This document shows positions 16,502 through 25,343 of a stretch of 64,000 nucleotides of DNA, piece after piece (the stretch's first letter is position 1; the number at the start of each line of letters is the position of its first letter). The stretch lies in the NCBI GenBank assembly GCA_905210435.1, contig CAJLWO010000001.1, positions 62,001 to 126,000 of the forward strand. The letters run 5' to 3'. The notes under the pieces are model-generated. The model did no database searches and was not told the DNA's origin. It saw only the letters and a list, made by a program, of their open reading frames with translations. This DNA is from an uncultured Bacteroidales bacterium (GTDB taxonomy: Bacteria; Bacteroidota; Bacteroidia; Bacteroidales; Muribaculaceae). The translations under genes and the position numbers were made by a program.

Positions 16502-17941
16502 TCAGTTTTCAACTTTCCAATATCCCCCTTTTGAGCCCCCGACTCTCTCTAATAGACCTTCTGATTTCAGTTTTTCTATATGGAATTGAACAGTCGACGT
16601 TGTGATATGTAAAGTTTCAGCAAGTTCATTCCTTGTAATCCTGGGATTTTCGCATATTAATTTCAATAATCTTTCCCGGGTCGGCAACTTTTTCTGACCG
16701 ATTTTCTGACCGATTTTCTGACCGATTTTCTGACCGATGATAGGTCTGAAATATGTGATTGTGGAAGTCGCCATGTCACTTTCAATCTCAACTTTTTCTC
16801 CCGTCAGGGATTCCCATTTCTTTATGCGGCCTATTCCGTAACCTGCATTTTCTGCCAAACGCGCATAACGAAAGAACATGATTATATTGGGATTACGTGG
16901 TATTGATTTAATCTTCTTGACATTTCCGGTTAGAGCCACAGGGAATTGCCCGGGGTTCTGAAATTCGATTTTATCATTGTAGATAGTGACAGATGAATGC
17001 ATCGGACCAAAATAATCGGCATGTGCCAAAAGATTTATCAATCCCTCGCGAAGACTGTACAATTGAGAGTTGTCTTCAGGAGAAAAACCGTCAGGTCCTG
17101 GCATGAACGGATTGTCAGCAAAAGACCGTAGCCGTTGTATGAGCATCTGAAAGTATTCCCAGATGTTCTCCTGTTCCGGCATACGATAGGTATAGCGCAC
17201 TTCCGCATCATCGTAGGAACTACCGGGAATCTCTCGGTAATCAATCCAAAAATGGCGAAGATGTTTGATTATAACATTCCTGCGTCCAAAAGTCAACAAT
17301 CCGCCAAAGGTCAGCACCCCATTGTCAGCTATGCCTGTCCGTTCACAAAACTCATCATGACCTAACGAATTGAACTCCAGTTCCGGATTGAACCGTTGCA
17401 ACCGACGACGGTAAGTTTCGATTGAATTAGCATTTAAGTCATTTAAAGACGTGCCCGGAACTGCCATTTCAGACTTACATCCAAACGTTTTCTCTCTGAG
17501 CAATATACCAATCTCGATATCGGTTGCACGTTGATCACCGCTACCCACACGGATATAGGTATTAGACAGGTTATTGTTCATATACACAGGCTTGCTGTCA
17601 CTTGGTGGTATATATACGGCAAAAACTATATTCCCATCAAAGTCCATTCGGTCTATTCTTGCCAATATGGGAACATTAAACTTTGACGTCGAACGTAGAA
17701 TTGCAGCCAAGTCTTGTTCCATCTTTTCCGGCTTGTCCACACCAACAATCTCAAACGTAGAAATCCTCTTCCCTTTTTCCTCGTGTACGCCGAGAATTAT
17801 CCAGCCCCCTGCGGTGTTGGAAAAAGCACTTACAGTTTCCCACATGGATTTAGGGAGACCACCCGAGGCCTCCTTTACCTCAAAGTCATTCCATTCTATA
17901 TCGTTGAGCCTTTGCCGCAGTTCTTCTTTTGTCATCTCCAT
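16502..17941 (-). CDS. AlbA_2/Schlafen-domain ATP-binding regulator with winged helix
   Basis: 479 residues. Residues 10-130 are an AlbA_2 (Schlafen-type) domain (NDFEVKEASGGLPKS, TAGGWIILGV). The middle (about 190-380) matches the RecG-like HATPase_c_4 group that follows AlbA_2 in many bacterial regulators (SLREGLINLLAHADY). Then come four IGQK tetrapeptides encoded by a 12-base tandem repeat, and a C-terminal winged helix (LLKLICENPRITRNELAETL). Such proteins are often annotated as putative transcriptional regulators or helicases; real activity is unknown. ATG 17941 is 15 bases after an exact -7 box, and Met3 (17935) is an alternative start. Confidence 0.85.
   Translation of the reverse strand: MEMTKEELRQRLNDIEWNDFEVKEASGGLPKSMWETVSAFSNTAGGWIILGVHEEKGKRISTFEIVGVDKPEKMEQDLAAILRSTSKFNVPILARIDRMDFDGNIVFAVYIPPSDSKPVYMNNNLSNTYIRVGSGDQRATDIEIGILLREKTFGCKSEMAVPGTSLNDLNANSIETYRRRLQRFNPELEFNSLGHDEFCERTGIADNGVLTFGGLLTFGRRNVIIKHLRHFWIDYREIPGSSYDDAEVRYTYRMPEQENIWEYFQMLIQRLRSFADNPFMPGPDGFSPEDNSQLYSLREGLINLLAHADYFGPMHSSVTIYNDKIEFQNPGQFPVALTGNVKKIKSIPRNPNIIMFFRYARLAENAGYGIGRIKKWESLTGEKVEIESDMATSTITYFRPIIGQKIGQKIGQKIGQKKLPTRERLLKLICENPRITRNELAETLHITTSTVQFHIEKLKSEGLLERVGGSKGGYWKVEN
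16690..16737 (-). repeat. in-frame 12-bp tandem repeat, four units
   Basis: Four perfect copies of TTTTCTGACCGA on the plus strand, encoding the tetrapeptide IGQK on the minus strand, at the linker between the ATPase-like and winged-helix domains. Unit gain or loss would change linker length without a frameshift. Confidence 0.9.
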
Positions 17942-17955
17942 ATTTCCTTTCGACG

Positions 17956-17963
17956 CAAAATTA
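17956..17963 (-). promoter_or_regulatory. -7 element of the AlbA_2 gene promoter
   Basis: Minus strand TAATTTTG, an exact TAnnTTTG, 14 bases ahead of the start codon, implying a very short leader. Confidence 0.5.
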
Positions 17964-18042
17964 CGAATTTTTCGGAAGATATAACGTAAGTCTCTGATTT
18001 TATTAGTAAGTTATGCGACTGAATGGCAGAAAAAAACGAAGA

Positions 18043-18088
18043 CACAAAAGCCATGACAAAAGATTGTACTTTTGCCTTGGCTTTTGTG
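18043..18088. repeat. ACAAAAG-type hairpin
   Basis: Perfect 11-bp stem CACAAAAGCCA/TGGCTTTTGTG (arms 18043-18053 and 18078-18088) with ACAAAAGATTGTACTTTTG in the loop. It lies between the AlbA_2 gene start and the lipoprotein stop, so it may also terminate the lipoprotein transcript. Confidence 0.65.
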
Positions 18089-18120
18089 CCTTTGTTTAGA
18101 TAATTATACTGCGCTATACG

Positions 18121-20190
18121 TTATTTCCAGTCGGCGTCCTCGCCGTTGGCGAACCATGTGCAGCTCTTGTATTGGAACTGGCCTTTGCCGGTGACGGTGT
18201 AGACCACGGTCTCTACCGAGCGGGCGCCGGTGTAGGCGGTGAAGTTGACGGTATAGGTCACTTCCATGCCGTCGACGGGCACTGCGTCGGGATTAAGCTG
18301 TGCGAGTACGGCGGGCATTGTCTCGAGGCAGAAACGTTTCTGCATGAGGGCGGTCACCTCGTCGTCGGTGTACTCTTCGTAGAGTTCGGGGAACTTGCTC
18401 TTGGCGTTGGCACCGCGTATGTCGACGTTGCAGTAATAGAACGATGTGCCGGAATAGAATTCCGAATTACCGTATTTCACATCCATGTAGGGACCGTCCT
18501 TAAGCGATACGCCACCCATAGGCTTGGAAATATTCTCGAACACCCACTCTACGGCGGCAGTGTAGTACGTAACGGAAGGCTCGGTACGGCTTTCGGGGAG
18601 CGTGATGACTACCGACGGGTCATAGAGCCAGAAACCGTTGCGCTTTACAAACTGCGAAGTGGTCTCGCCGGCGTTGACCACCCATTCGGTGCCGTTGAAG
18701 ATATACTGTGCGGCCTGATAAGAGGCACCGGAACCGTTATAGTAGTTGTAGGCTACGACGATCTCATCTTCGGCGGCAGCGTATGGATATTTGTTTTTAA
18801 GGTAGACGGGAAGAAGCTCGGCGGGAAGAGTTCCCGAGAGATTTCCGTAAGTCTGTCCCATGGCCTTGTAGTCGGCAGGCTGGAGCACTTCGACTCCGGT
18901 CATCGACAACCACGATGTGCCGTCGAAATACAGGATGGCATTTTTGACCGTAGTGGAAACTTCATTGACAGGAGCACGATGTACGGGAGCACCCGAAGCA
19001 TTGGCGGCATTCTCAACCGACGTGATTACGACGTTGAAGAATTTGCCCGATGAAACCGACGCGAAATATCCGCGGACAATATAAGTCTCGCCGGCTGTAA
19101 TCTGGTCGCGTATGAACTGCGGCACCTGATAACCGCTTCCCTGTGCGGTCGAAGCGCCGTCGACAGCGAAGTTATAATAGTTGCCGCTGACGGATGCCTT
19201 GCCGGTGAACTGCACATACTGCGCAAGCTCGTTGCCGGTACGTGCCACTGCCTCGTCCATCATGGCGCCGGTGTAGACCACGGGAGCGGGATAGGTGTAT
19301 TCGCCCGTTCCCTCTACCGTATAGCTCTCTTCGGTAATTGCAATCTGCAGGCCTTTGCCGTATGACCCCACCTCGCCGCTAAGCGAAATCTGGTTGCCTA
19401 CCGCAACAGAAGCCACATCAAAGCCCGAAGCCTGGTAGCAAAGGATAGAGCCGGAGTTGTCGGTAAGGATAAAACCGCGGTTGTTGACAGCGGTGATATA
19501 TCCCTTGATGTCGACCGCGTCACCCTCGGCTGCGGAGCCTATGACCGAAGTCGGCTCGAACGACGGTTCGGGGACATCCGGGTCGCCGCCGATTGTGCCG
19601 AAAATCGGGTTTTCGGAAGCCTCGTTGTAAGTCACGACTGCATACTGTCCGGCTTCGGCATCGGGGAACTCAGCTTTGAGGATACCGTTGACTGTACGCG
19701 ACGAGAACGGATGTGAGGGCGAAAAAGCATTGATGTAGTTGTCATCGCTGCCCCATATCGTCATGTAATCGTCTTCCGAGAGGGTCAGCAGCTCCACTCC
19801 CTTATTGATAAGGAGTACGCTCTGCGGACGGTTGGCGGCTACGTTGTATGTCACCTTGACAGCCGAACCGTTGGAGAGGGCGAAGAAATTGTTGGTCGAG
19901 TCGCGCAGTATCGCAGGGATAAACTGACGAGCCTCGGCGTCGGTAGTAAATGAATTTGTAGCGGCAATCAGCGCTCTCTCCTCCTGGGTGCCTATTGAAG
20001 TATAAGGCGCCTGGTTCAGGATTTTGGTATAGTCGGCAACAGTGAGAGTATAGTTTAACGTCTCTACCGACGTGCCCGGTTCCGGCACTTCGAAACCGTC
20101 GAGTTTATCGTTCCAGTCGTTCTCGTCGCAACCGGCGAGGAGTGCCACGGCGCCGAGAGCAAGGAAACTGTGTTTTATAATTGTATTCAT
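18121..20190 (-). CDS. surface lipoprotein with OB-fold-like repeats, partner of the TonB receptor
   Basis: 689-residue lipoprotein. The signal ends in lipobox LLAGCDEND, and the acidic residues after Cys are the kind that direct Bacteroidota lipoproteins to the cell surface. Residues about 220-400 contain two similar beta-rich modules (GYITAVNNRGFILTDNSGS and QYVQFTGKASVSGNYYNF) resembling the OB-type folds of Bacteroidota exported proteins. The rest is not recognised. The gene lies 24 bases after a TonB-dependent receptor, in the position where a SusD would be, but it shows no SusD/TPR features. Probably a ligand-binding partner of that receptor; ligand unknown. Confidence 0.75.
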   Translation of the reverse strand: MNTIIKHSFLALGAVALLAGCDENDWNDKLDGFEVPEPGTSVETLNYTLTVADYTKILNQAPYTSIGTQEERALIAATNSFTTDAEARQFIPAILRDSTNNFFALSNGSAVKVTYNVAANRPQSVLLINKGVELLTLSEDDYMTIWGSDDNYINAFSPSHPFSSRTVNGILKAEFPDAEAGQYAVVTYNEASENPIFGTIGGDPDVPEPSFEPTSVIGSAAEGDAVDIKGYITAVNNRGFILTDNSGSILCYQASGFDVASVAVGNQISLSGEVGSYGKGLQIAITEESYTVEGTGEYTYPAPVVYTGAMMDEAVARTGNELAQYVQFTGKASVSGNYYNFAVDGASTAQGSGYQVPQFIRDQITAGETYIVRGYFASVSSGKFFNVVITSVENAANASGAPVHRAPVNEVSTTVKNAILYFDGTSWLSMTGVEVLQPADYKAMGQTYGNLSGTLPAELLPVYLKNKYPYAAAEDEIVVAYNYYNGSGASYQAAQYIFNGTEWVVNAGETTSQFVKRNGFWLYDPSVVITLPESRTEPSVTYYTAAVEWVFENISKPMGGVSLKDGPYMDVKYGNSEFYSGTSFYYCNVDIRGANAKSKFPELYEEYTDDEVTALMQKRFCLETMPAVLAQLNPDAVPVDGMEVTYTVNFTAYTGARSVETVVYTVTGKGQFQYKSCTWFANGEDADWK

Positions 20191-20214
20191 ATTGTTATTT
20201 TATTGGGAGGTGAA

Positions 20215-22926
20215 TTAGAACGCTATTTTAAGACGGAGAGAATAAGTGCGGCCGAACGAATAGAACACGCGGTAGGCGTTTTCCCATGTGCCGCGGCTGC
20301 CCGATGCGGTGTATGCGTCAACAACATAGTTGTAGTTGAAGAGGTTGTTGACATTGCCGAACAGGGTGGCTTCGAAGCCGGCCATCTGGAACTTGTAGCT
20401 TGCCGACATGTCGAGCTGGTTGCCCCAGGGAATTCTCCACGGATCGGCCACGTTGACCTCCTTGAAGGGAATAAGGTCGTTGTCAGATACCGTATAGTCG
20501 GAGTAGTTGCGTGCCGAGAATGTCCAGTCGGCGCCTATGCGCATGCCTTTGAACGGTTTTACGGTCACACCGATTGCACCTGTGGTCTGTGCCGAGCCGC
20601 CCACTTTGCGTCCTTTCTGGTTGAGTATTGACCATGCATGGTCTTCGGCGAACACGCCCGAAGCAAGTTTGCCCGAGGTGTTGGCAAGAGGCTGTCCGAG
20701 GTCATTGTAGTAGTAACCCTTGGCGTTTGAATCCCAGTTCCAGTCGCCTATCGAGAGCATACCGTCGATATCGAGCCACTGTGTGGGGCGGTATTTCAGG
20801 TTGAGCTCCAGACCCATGTGACGGGCGTCGACACCCGACATGTTGAGATAGTAGCGCGAGCCGTCGCCCATTGTCGACGAGCGGGTGGTAGTCTTGTCCA
20901 TCCACTTCGTGTAGTAAGCGTTGAATGTGGCCGTGAATATCGGCGAATGGTATTCGTAACCTACTTCAATCGAACCGCATTTTTCATTGACGGGATCGGG
21001 GTTGATGGCGTTGGATGTGGCCTGCGCGGCAAATACGCCTTTGGCGAAGAAGGGGGCGCGGGTGAGGTAACCGCCGTTGAAGTATACGTTGTTATGCTTG
21101 TCGATATTATAGTTGGCGCCACCTTTTACCGAACCGGCGATAAAGTTGGGCTTCTCCGAAGTGCCGTGTTCCTTGTCATAATAGAAACGGTCGACACGCC
21201 AGTAGGTAGTGTTGTTGAGCGAGCCGGCGAGCACCATAGTCAGCTTGTCGGAGAGGGTGGTGTATTCCACCTGGGCGAAACCGCCTTCCTGCACCGTATA
21301 GCCGTCATAGTCGCGGTACACGACATCGCCTACGCCGAGTTTCTGGTACTTCCAGTTGGGGTCGGCAGCCGCTGCATTGTTGGCGGGATTGACACCTTTA
21401 CGGCTCGAGTCATCCATGAAGTACGCACCGTTGTAGAGGTCGGTGATTTCGTTGGTGTGCTTGCCGATATAGTAGCGCACGTCGATACCGGCGGTAAGAT
21501 TGAGTTTCTTCTCGATAAGCTCATTCTTATAGGTCGATACGAGGCCGAACCACTTGTGGGAGTTGATTGACTTCGACATAATCATGTTTGAACCGGTCTC
21601 CGACGCCATGTTCATCTCCTGGATGGCGGCGTAGTCAAACGTACCGTCCTCGCGGCGGAAAAGGGTGTTTAGGTTACCGTTGGATGCGCCGTACCACGAA
21701 GCATTGCTGAGCGACTGGCCGTTGTAGGTGCCGCGTCCCTGACCCGACGAACCGTATCCGCTTGCGAGCGACACATATACTGCCGACGACAGCGACGACT
21801 TGTGGTCAATCTGCCAGATATGGTTCAATGAAATCTGAGGCTTGTGATATACGTTCTTTGTCGACGAGCGTACCTGGCCGTCCATGTCGTAACCGAATGT
21901 CGGGTTGTAGCGGTACATGCTCTCGCCGTCCATATAGTTCTTGACATTCTGCCAGTTCTCGATTGAGAGACCGTCCTGCGACGAACGTTTGTAGTGCACT
22001 TGCGGCGAGCCGAATGCGGTCAACGACAACTGGTGCGCGTCATTGATGCGTTTCGACACGTTGACGAAATAGGTGTAGGCGTTGAAGTTGGTGCCCTGCA
22101 CGTAGCCGTCGCCCCATTTGCGCGTGCCCATCAACGACACCGCCCAGCCGTTTTTCATCAGGCCGGTCGACACATTGAATCCGATATGGTTCATGCCGTC
22201 ATTGCCCATGCCGTAGAATACAGCGCCGCCCTTCTTGGCGTCGAGCGAGCGAGTGGTGATATTGAGCGTACCGCCCACCGAGGGAACGGAGATGATTGAT
22301 GCGCCCAGACCGCGCTGCACCTGCATCATCGAAGTCACGTCGGAGAGGCCGGCCCAGTTCGACCAGTACACCCATCCGCCTTCCATATCGTTGACCGGAA
22401 TACCGTTGACAAGCATACCTGTGTTCTCCGACTTGAAGCCGCGGATATTGATTTTGGCGTCGCCGTAGCCGCCGCCGTCCTTTGTGGCCCACACGCCCGG
22501 AGTAGTCTTGAGCACTTCGGGGAATTCCTGGCCGCCAAGTTTATTCTCAATAAGAAGAGCGTCGACGCTCGATGCCGCAACCGGGGTCTTGCGCGTGCGT
22601 GCAATCGATTGGGTCACAACGACGTCCTTGAGCATCTGTGAAGCGACCTCGAGAGTGATGTTGCCCATCGAGGCCGATGCTGGAACTTTGGCCGTCTTGT
22701 AACCGATATACTCGATGGTCAGCTCCTTGGTGTTGTCTGGCACCTTGATGGTGAAATTACCGTCGATATCAGTGGTGACGCCGGTTTTGGCTCCGGGTAC
22801 CATAACAGAAGCTCCGATGAGAGGTTCGCCCTGTTCATCGGTGATTGTGCCACGACACACATAGTCGGCAAAGGCGGTGGAACCCGCCACCAACAATGTT
22901 GTGGCAAAGAGAGTGATTCTCTTCAT
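20215..22926 (-). CDS. TonB-dependent outer-membrane receptor
   Basis: 903 residues. A signal peptide (1-20) is followed by a carboxypeptidase-regulatory-like beta sandwich (about 22-105: GTITDEQGEPLIGASVMV, ITLEV), a plug domain (about 115-225: FPEVLKTTPGVWATKDGGG, INIRGFKSENTGMLVNG) and a 22-strand barrel to the C-terminal Phe. It takes up a ligand across the outer membrane using TonB energy. It is shorter than SusC proteins and has no SusD next to it; the next gene is an OB-fold-like lipoprotein. An exact -7 box lies 107 bases upstream. The ligand is not identifiable. Confidence 0.9.
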   Translation of the reverse strand: MKRITLFATTLLVAGSTAFADYVCRGTITDEQGEPLIGASVMVPGAKTGVTTDIDGNFTIKVPDNTKELTIEYIGYKTAKVPASASMGNITLEVASQMLKDVVVTQSIARTRKTPVAASSVDALLIENKLGGQEFPEVLKTTPGVWATKDGGGYGDAKINIRGFKSENTGMLVNGIPVNDMEGGWVYWSNWAGLSDVTSMMQVQRGLGASIISVPSVGGTLNITTRSLDAKKGGAVFYGMGNDGMNHIGFNVSTGLMKNGWAVSLMGTRKWGDGYVQGTNFNAYTYFVNVSKRINDAHQLSLTAFGSPQVHYKRSSQDGLSIENWQNVKNYMDGESMYRYNPTFGYDMDGQVRSSTKNVYHKPQISLNHIWQIDHKSSLSSAVYVSLASGYGSSGQGRGTYNGQSLSNASWYGASNGNLNTLFRREDGTFDYAAIQEMNMASETGSNMIMSKSINSHKWFGLVSTYKNELIEKKLNLTAGIDVRYYIGKHTNEITDLYNGAYFMDDSSRKGVNPANNAAAADPNWKYQKLGVGDVVYRDYDGYTVQEGGFAQVEYTTLSDKLTMVLAGSLNNTTYWRVDRFYYDKEHGTSEKPNFIAGSVKGGANYNIDKHNNVYFNGGYLTRAPFFAKGVFAAQATSNAINPDPVNEKCGSIEVGYEYHSPIFTATFNAYYTKWMDKTTTRSSTMGDGSRYYLNMSGVDARHMGLELNLKYRPTQWLDIDGMLSIGDWNWDSNAKGYYYNDLGQPLANTSGKLASGVFAEDHAWSILNQKGRKVGGSAQTTGAIGVTVKPFKGMRIGADWTFSARNYSDYTVSDNDLIPFKEVNVADPWRIPWGNQLDMSASYKFQMAGFEATLFGNVNNLFNYNYVVDAYTASGSRGTWENAYRVFYSFGRTYSLRLKIAF

Positions 22927-23032
22927 ACTGTGTAATTTAATTGGTTAATAATTTTTACTTTTTCATGCCGCAATGGCTGATGCAATAGGAAAAAACAACC
23001 ACAGCACCGTGTGATTTTTTAACCCTGTTTCA

Positions 23033-23040
23033 CAAAGTTA
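23033..23040 (-). promoter_or_regulatory. -7 element of the TonB receptor promoter
   Basis: Minus strand TAACTTTG, an exact TAnnTTTG; would give a leader of about 100 bases. No -33 partner at 19-21 bases. Confidence 0.45.
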
Positions 23041-23250
23041 ATAATAAATGTAAAAATAAACGACTCGGGGCGACAAAATTTAAAGGAATTTTAATAAAAT
23101 CTAAGCGTCGTTTATGACCATTTTATTTGCACGAACGCCTTTTTGCCATATTATTGCCGTATTATAGAGCATTTCAATGGCAAAAGTGTTAAAATAAAGT
23201 TAAATTGATATTTTTTTGCCAAAAAATTATGTTATATAACATAAAGTATA

Positions 23251-23258
23251 TATCTTTG
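23251..23258 (+). promoter_or_regulatory. -7 element of small RNA copy 2
   Basis: TATCTTTG, an exact TAnnTTTG, immediately ahead of the conserved RNA body, with predicted start near 23265. The 200 bases upstream are AT-rich and show nothing else. Confidence 0.6.
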
Positions 23259-23264
23259 CAATGT

Positions 23265-23330
23265 GTTTTTCATGGTATTAGATTTAAGGTTAAAAAAGAT
23301 TATTCGTCGGGATGACGGATAATTTTTTTT
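23265..23330 (+). ncRNA. candidate small RNA, copy 2
   Basis: Short unit of about 65 nt between the TonB receptor and rnhB. The body contains CATGGTATTAGATTTAAGG, identical to copy 1 at 6203-6270. It ends in stem ATTATTCGTC/GACGGATAAT (23299-23308 and 23314-23323, one GU pair) with loop GGGAT and a run of eight T. Compared with copy 1 the lower stem bases differ on both sides and pairing is kept. It could be a terminated leader of rnhB, 72 bases downstream, but copy 1 has no gene behind it, which favours a stand-alone RNA. Confidence 0.7.
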
Positions 23331-23402
23331 GTCCATACCGATGAGTTAAGAAACCATGTCAGCAAAGCAGGGACGCTACAATACATTCACAAACATACAA
23401 TA

Positions 23403-24011
23403 ATGAAATCTCCACTTGCGATATGCAATATGCCCGGCATCAATGAGGCCGGATGCGACGAAGCTGGGCGCGGCTGTCTGGCCGGCGACGTATACGCCGC
23501 CGCCGTAATACTGCCCGACGACTTCTCCCATCCCCTCCTCAACGACTCCAAGCAGCTCACCGAACGACAGCGCGACACGCTCCGTCCCATCATCGAACGC
23601 GAGGCCGTGGCATGGGGCGTAGGCATAGTAACAGCGGCGGAAATCGACGAAATCAACATACTCAACGCCTCCATTCTCGCCATGCACCGCGCGCTCGACC
23701 TGCTCGCGGTACGCCCACAGGCCATAATAGTCGACGGCAACCGGTTCAAACCCTACGGCGACATACCGTTCACCACCTTCGTAAAAGGCGACGGCCGCTT
23801 CGCCAACATTGCCGCCGCCTCAGTGCTCGCCAAGACCCACCGCGACGAAGCGATGATGCAGCTCCACGCCCGATACCCCATGTACCACTGGGACGACAAC
23901 AAGGGCTATCCCACCCGTGCCCACCGTCAGGCCATCGCGGAATACGGTCCCTCCCCCTTCCACCGCATGTCGTTCCGCCTCCTCGACACCCAGCTCACCC
24001 TCGACCTGTAA
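23403..24011 (+). CDS. rnhB: ribonuclease HII
   Basis: 202-residue endonuclease that cuts RNA in RNA:DNA hybrids and single ribonucleotides in DNA. The catalytic acidic residues are in GCDEAGRG (Asp and Glu), the third Asp in IVDGNRF, and SVLAKTHRDEAM carries the conserved Lys and the fourth acid. The motif YHWDDNKGYPTRAH near the C-terminus is also family-typical. ATG 23403 places DEAGRG at the usual distance. It stands alone, with the small RNA unit just upstream. Confidence 0.96.
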   Translation: MKSPLAICNMPGINEAGCDEAGRGCLAGDVYAAAVILPDDFSHPLLNDSKQLTERQRDTLRPIIEREAVAWGVGIVTAAEIDEINILNASILAMHRALDLLAVRPQAIIVDGNRFKPYGDIPFTTFVKGDGRFANIAAASVLAKTHRDEAMMQLHARYPMYHWDDNKGYPTRAHRQAIAEYGPSPFHRMSFRLLDTQLTLDL

Positions 24012-24132
24012 CAGCGTTTTGTGTGCCAATGTAAAAAAAATAGGTTGTTAAAAATTAGCGACAAATAGCCTATAAATATAATTTTTTTAAATTCAACCCG
24101 GCTTTGCAACTGAGCTTTTTTATATTGAAAAA

Positions 24133-24163
24133 TTGACCGCAGCTCTTTTTTTTGCTATCTTTG
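24133..24163 (+). promoter_or_regulatory. promoter of the ROK kinase-manA unit
   Basis: TTG (24133-24135), 20-base spacer, TATCTTTG (24156-24163); leader of about 50 bases. Confidence 0.7.
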
Positions 24164-24221
24164 TGCTCTTATCATTTATCCCCACAGACCGAATTCATCA
24201 AACAAACACGACAGACATACC

Positions 24222-25325
24222 ATGTATCAGACAGACCAACGCATTGTCATCACCCTTGACGCCGGGGGGACTAACTTCGTATTCGGCGCCATGCGCGGCA
24301 ACCGGTTCATAATCGACCCGATAACCAAGCCGTCCAATTCCCACGACCTCGACCTTTGCATCAGGACTCTCATATCGGGATTCGAGGAGGTCATAGCATC
24401 GCTCGAGCAACTGCCCGTAGCCATCAGTTTCGCATTTCCCGGTCCGGCCGACTACGCCAACGGCATCATCGGCGGCTACCTGCCCAACTTCCCGTCGTTC
24501 CGCGACGGCGTGGCCCTCGGCGAAATACTCCGCCGCCGCTTCGGCATCCCCGTCTATATCAATAACGACGGCGACCTCTTTGCACTCGGCGAAGCGATGG
24601 AAGGCCTTCTGCCCGAAGTCAACGCCCGCATAGCCGCGATGGGTGGCGAAAAGAAATACACCAACCTGCTCGGCTATACCTTCGGCACCGGGTTCGGCAT
24701 CGGCTCCGTAGTGGGCGGACGCCTCAACCGCGGCAACAACTCATGCATCGAGACATTCTGCCTGCCCGACACATTCGACAGCAATATCATCATAGAGGAC
24801 AGCGTGGCAATCCGCGCCATCAAACGCGTCTACGGCGAACTTACCGGCAACCCCGACCACGGCCTGACGCCAAAGGATATATGCGAGATTGCCGACGGCA
24901 CCCGTGAGGGCGACCGCGACGCCGCCAAAGAAGCATTCCGCCGCTTCGGCATCGCCGCCGGCGATGCCATGGCCACTGCCGTGACCCTCACCGACTCGCT
25001 CGTAGTGATAGGCGGAGGCCTTACCGGAGCCGCCCGCCACATCATGCCGGCGCTCCTGGAGAAGATGCGCTCCTCAATAAGCACTCTTGGCGGCGACAAG
25101 GTGAACCGCGTGCAGATGAATGTCTACGACCTCGACAACGAGAACGAGTTCCGCGAATTTGCCCGCGGCAACGGCCGTCCGCTGAAAATCCACGGCACCG
25201 AAGATACCGTGACTTACGACCCCGTGAAACGTACCGGCGTGGCAATATCCCGTCTCGGCGCCAGCGAGGCCATCTCGATAGGCGCCTACGTGTTCGCTCT
25301 CGCATCACTCGATGGAAAACAATAA
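24222..25325 (+). CDS. ROK-family sugar kinase (glucokinase-like)
   Basis: 367-residue cytoplasmic kinase. The ATP-binding DAGGTN lies at 13-18, the catalytic Asp in NNDGDLFALGE (Asp116), and GYTFGTGFGIGSVVGGRL gives the second phosphate loop. The zinc-binding CxCGxxGCxE motif of most ROK proteins is absent, as in some Bacteroidota glucose or fructose kinases, and there is no N-terminal HTH, so this is an enzyme and not a NagC-type repressor. manA begins 18 bases downstream; the pair probably turns hexoses into fructose 6-phosphate. Confidence 0.88.
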   Translation: MYQTDQRIVITLDAGGTNFVFGAMRGNRFIIDPITKPSNSHDLDLCIRTLISGFEEVIASLEQLPVAISFAFPGPADYANGIIGGYLPNFPSFRDGVALGEILRRRFGIPVYINNDGDLFALGEAMEGLLPEVNARIAAMGGEKKYTNLLGYTFGTGFGIGSVVGGRLNRGNNSCIETFCLPDTFDSNIIIEDSVAIRAIKRVYGELTGNPDHGLTPKDICEIADGTREGDRDAAKEAFRRFGIAAGDAMATAVTLTDSLVVIGGGLTGAARHIMPALLEKMRSSISTLGGDKVNRVQMNVYDLDNENEFREFARGNGRPLKIHGTEDTVTYDPVKRTGVAISRLGASEAISIGAYVFALASLDGKQ

Positions 25326-25343
25326 CCGCAATCCGATTCCCAC

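Noticed and set aside
16690..16737. Four regular 12-bp repeats considered as a CRISPR remnant
   Set aside because: There are no spacers, the units are contiguous and in frame in a gene, and no cas genes are present.
23403..24034. Second plus-strand frame overlapping rnhB
   Set aside because: Arg/Pro-rich composition typical of a shifted frame; RNase HII motifs are all in the other frame.
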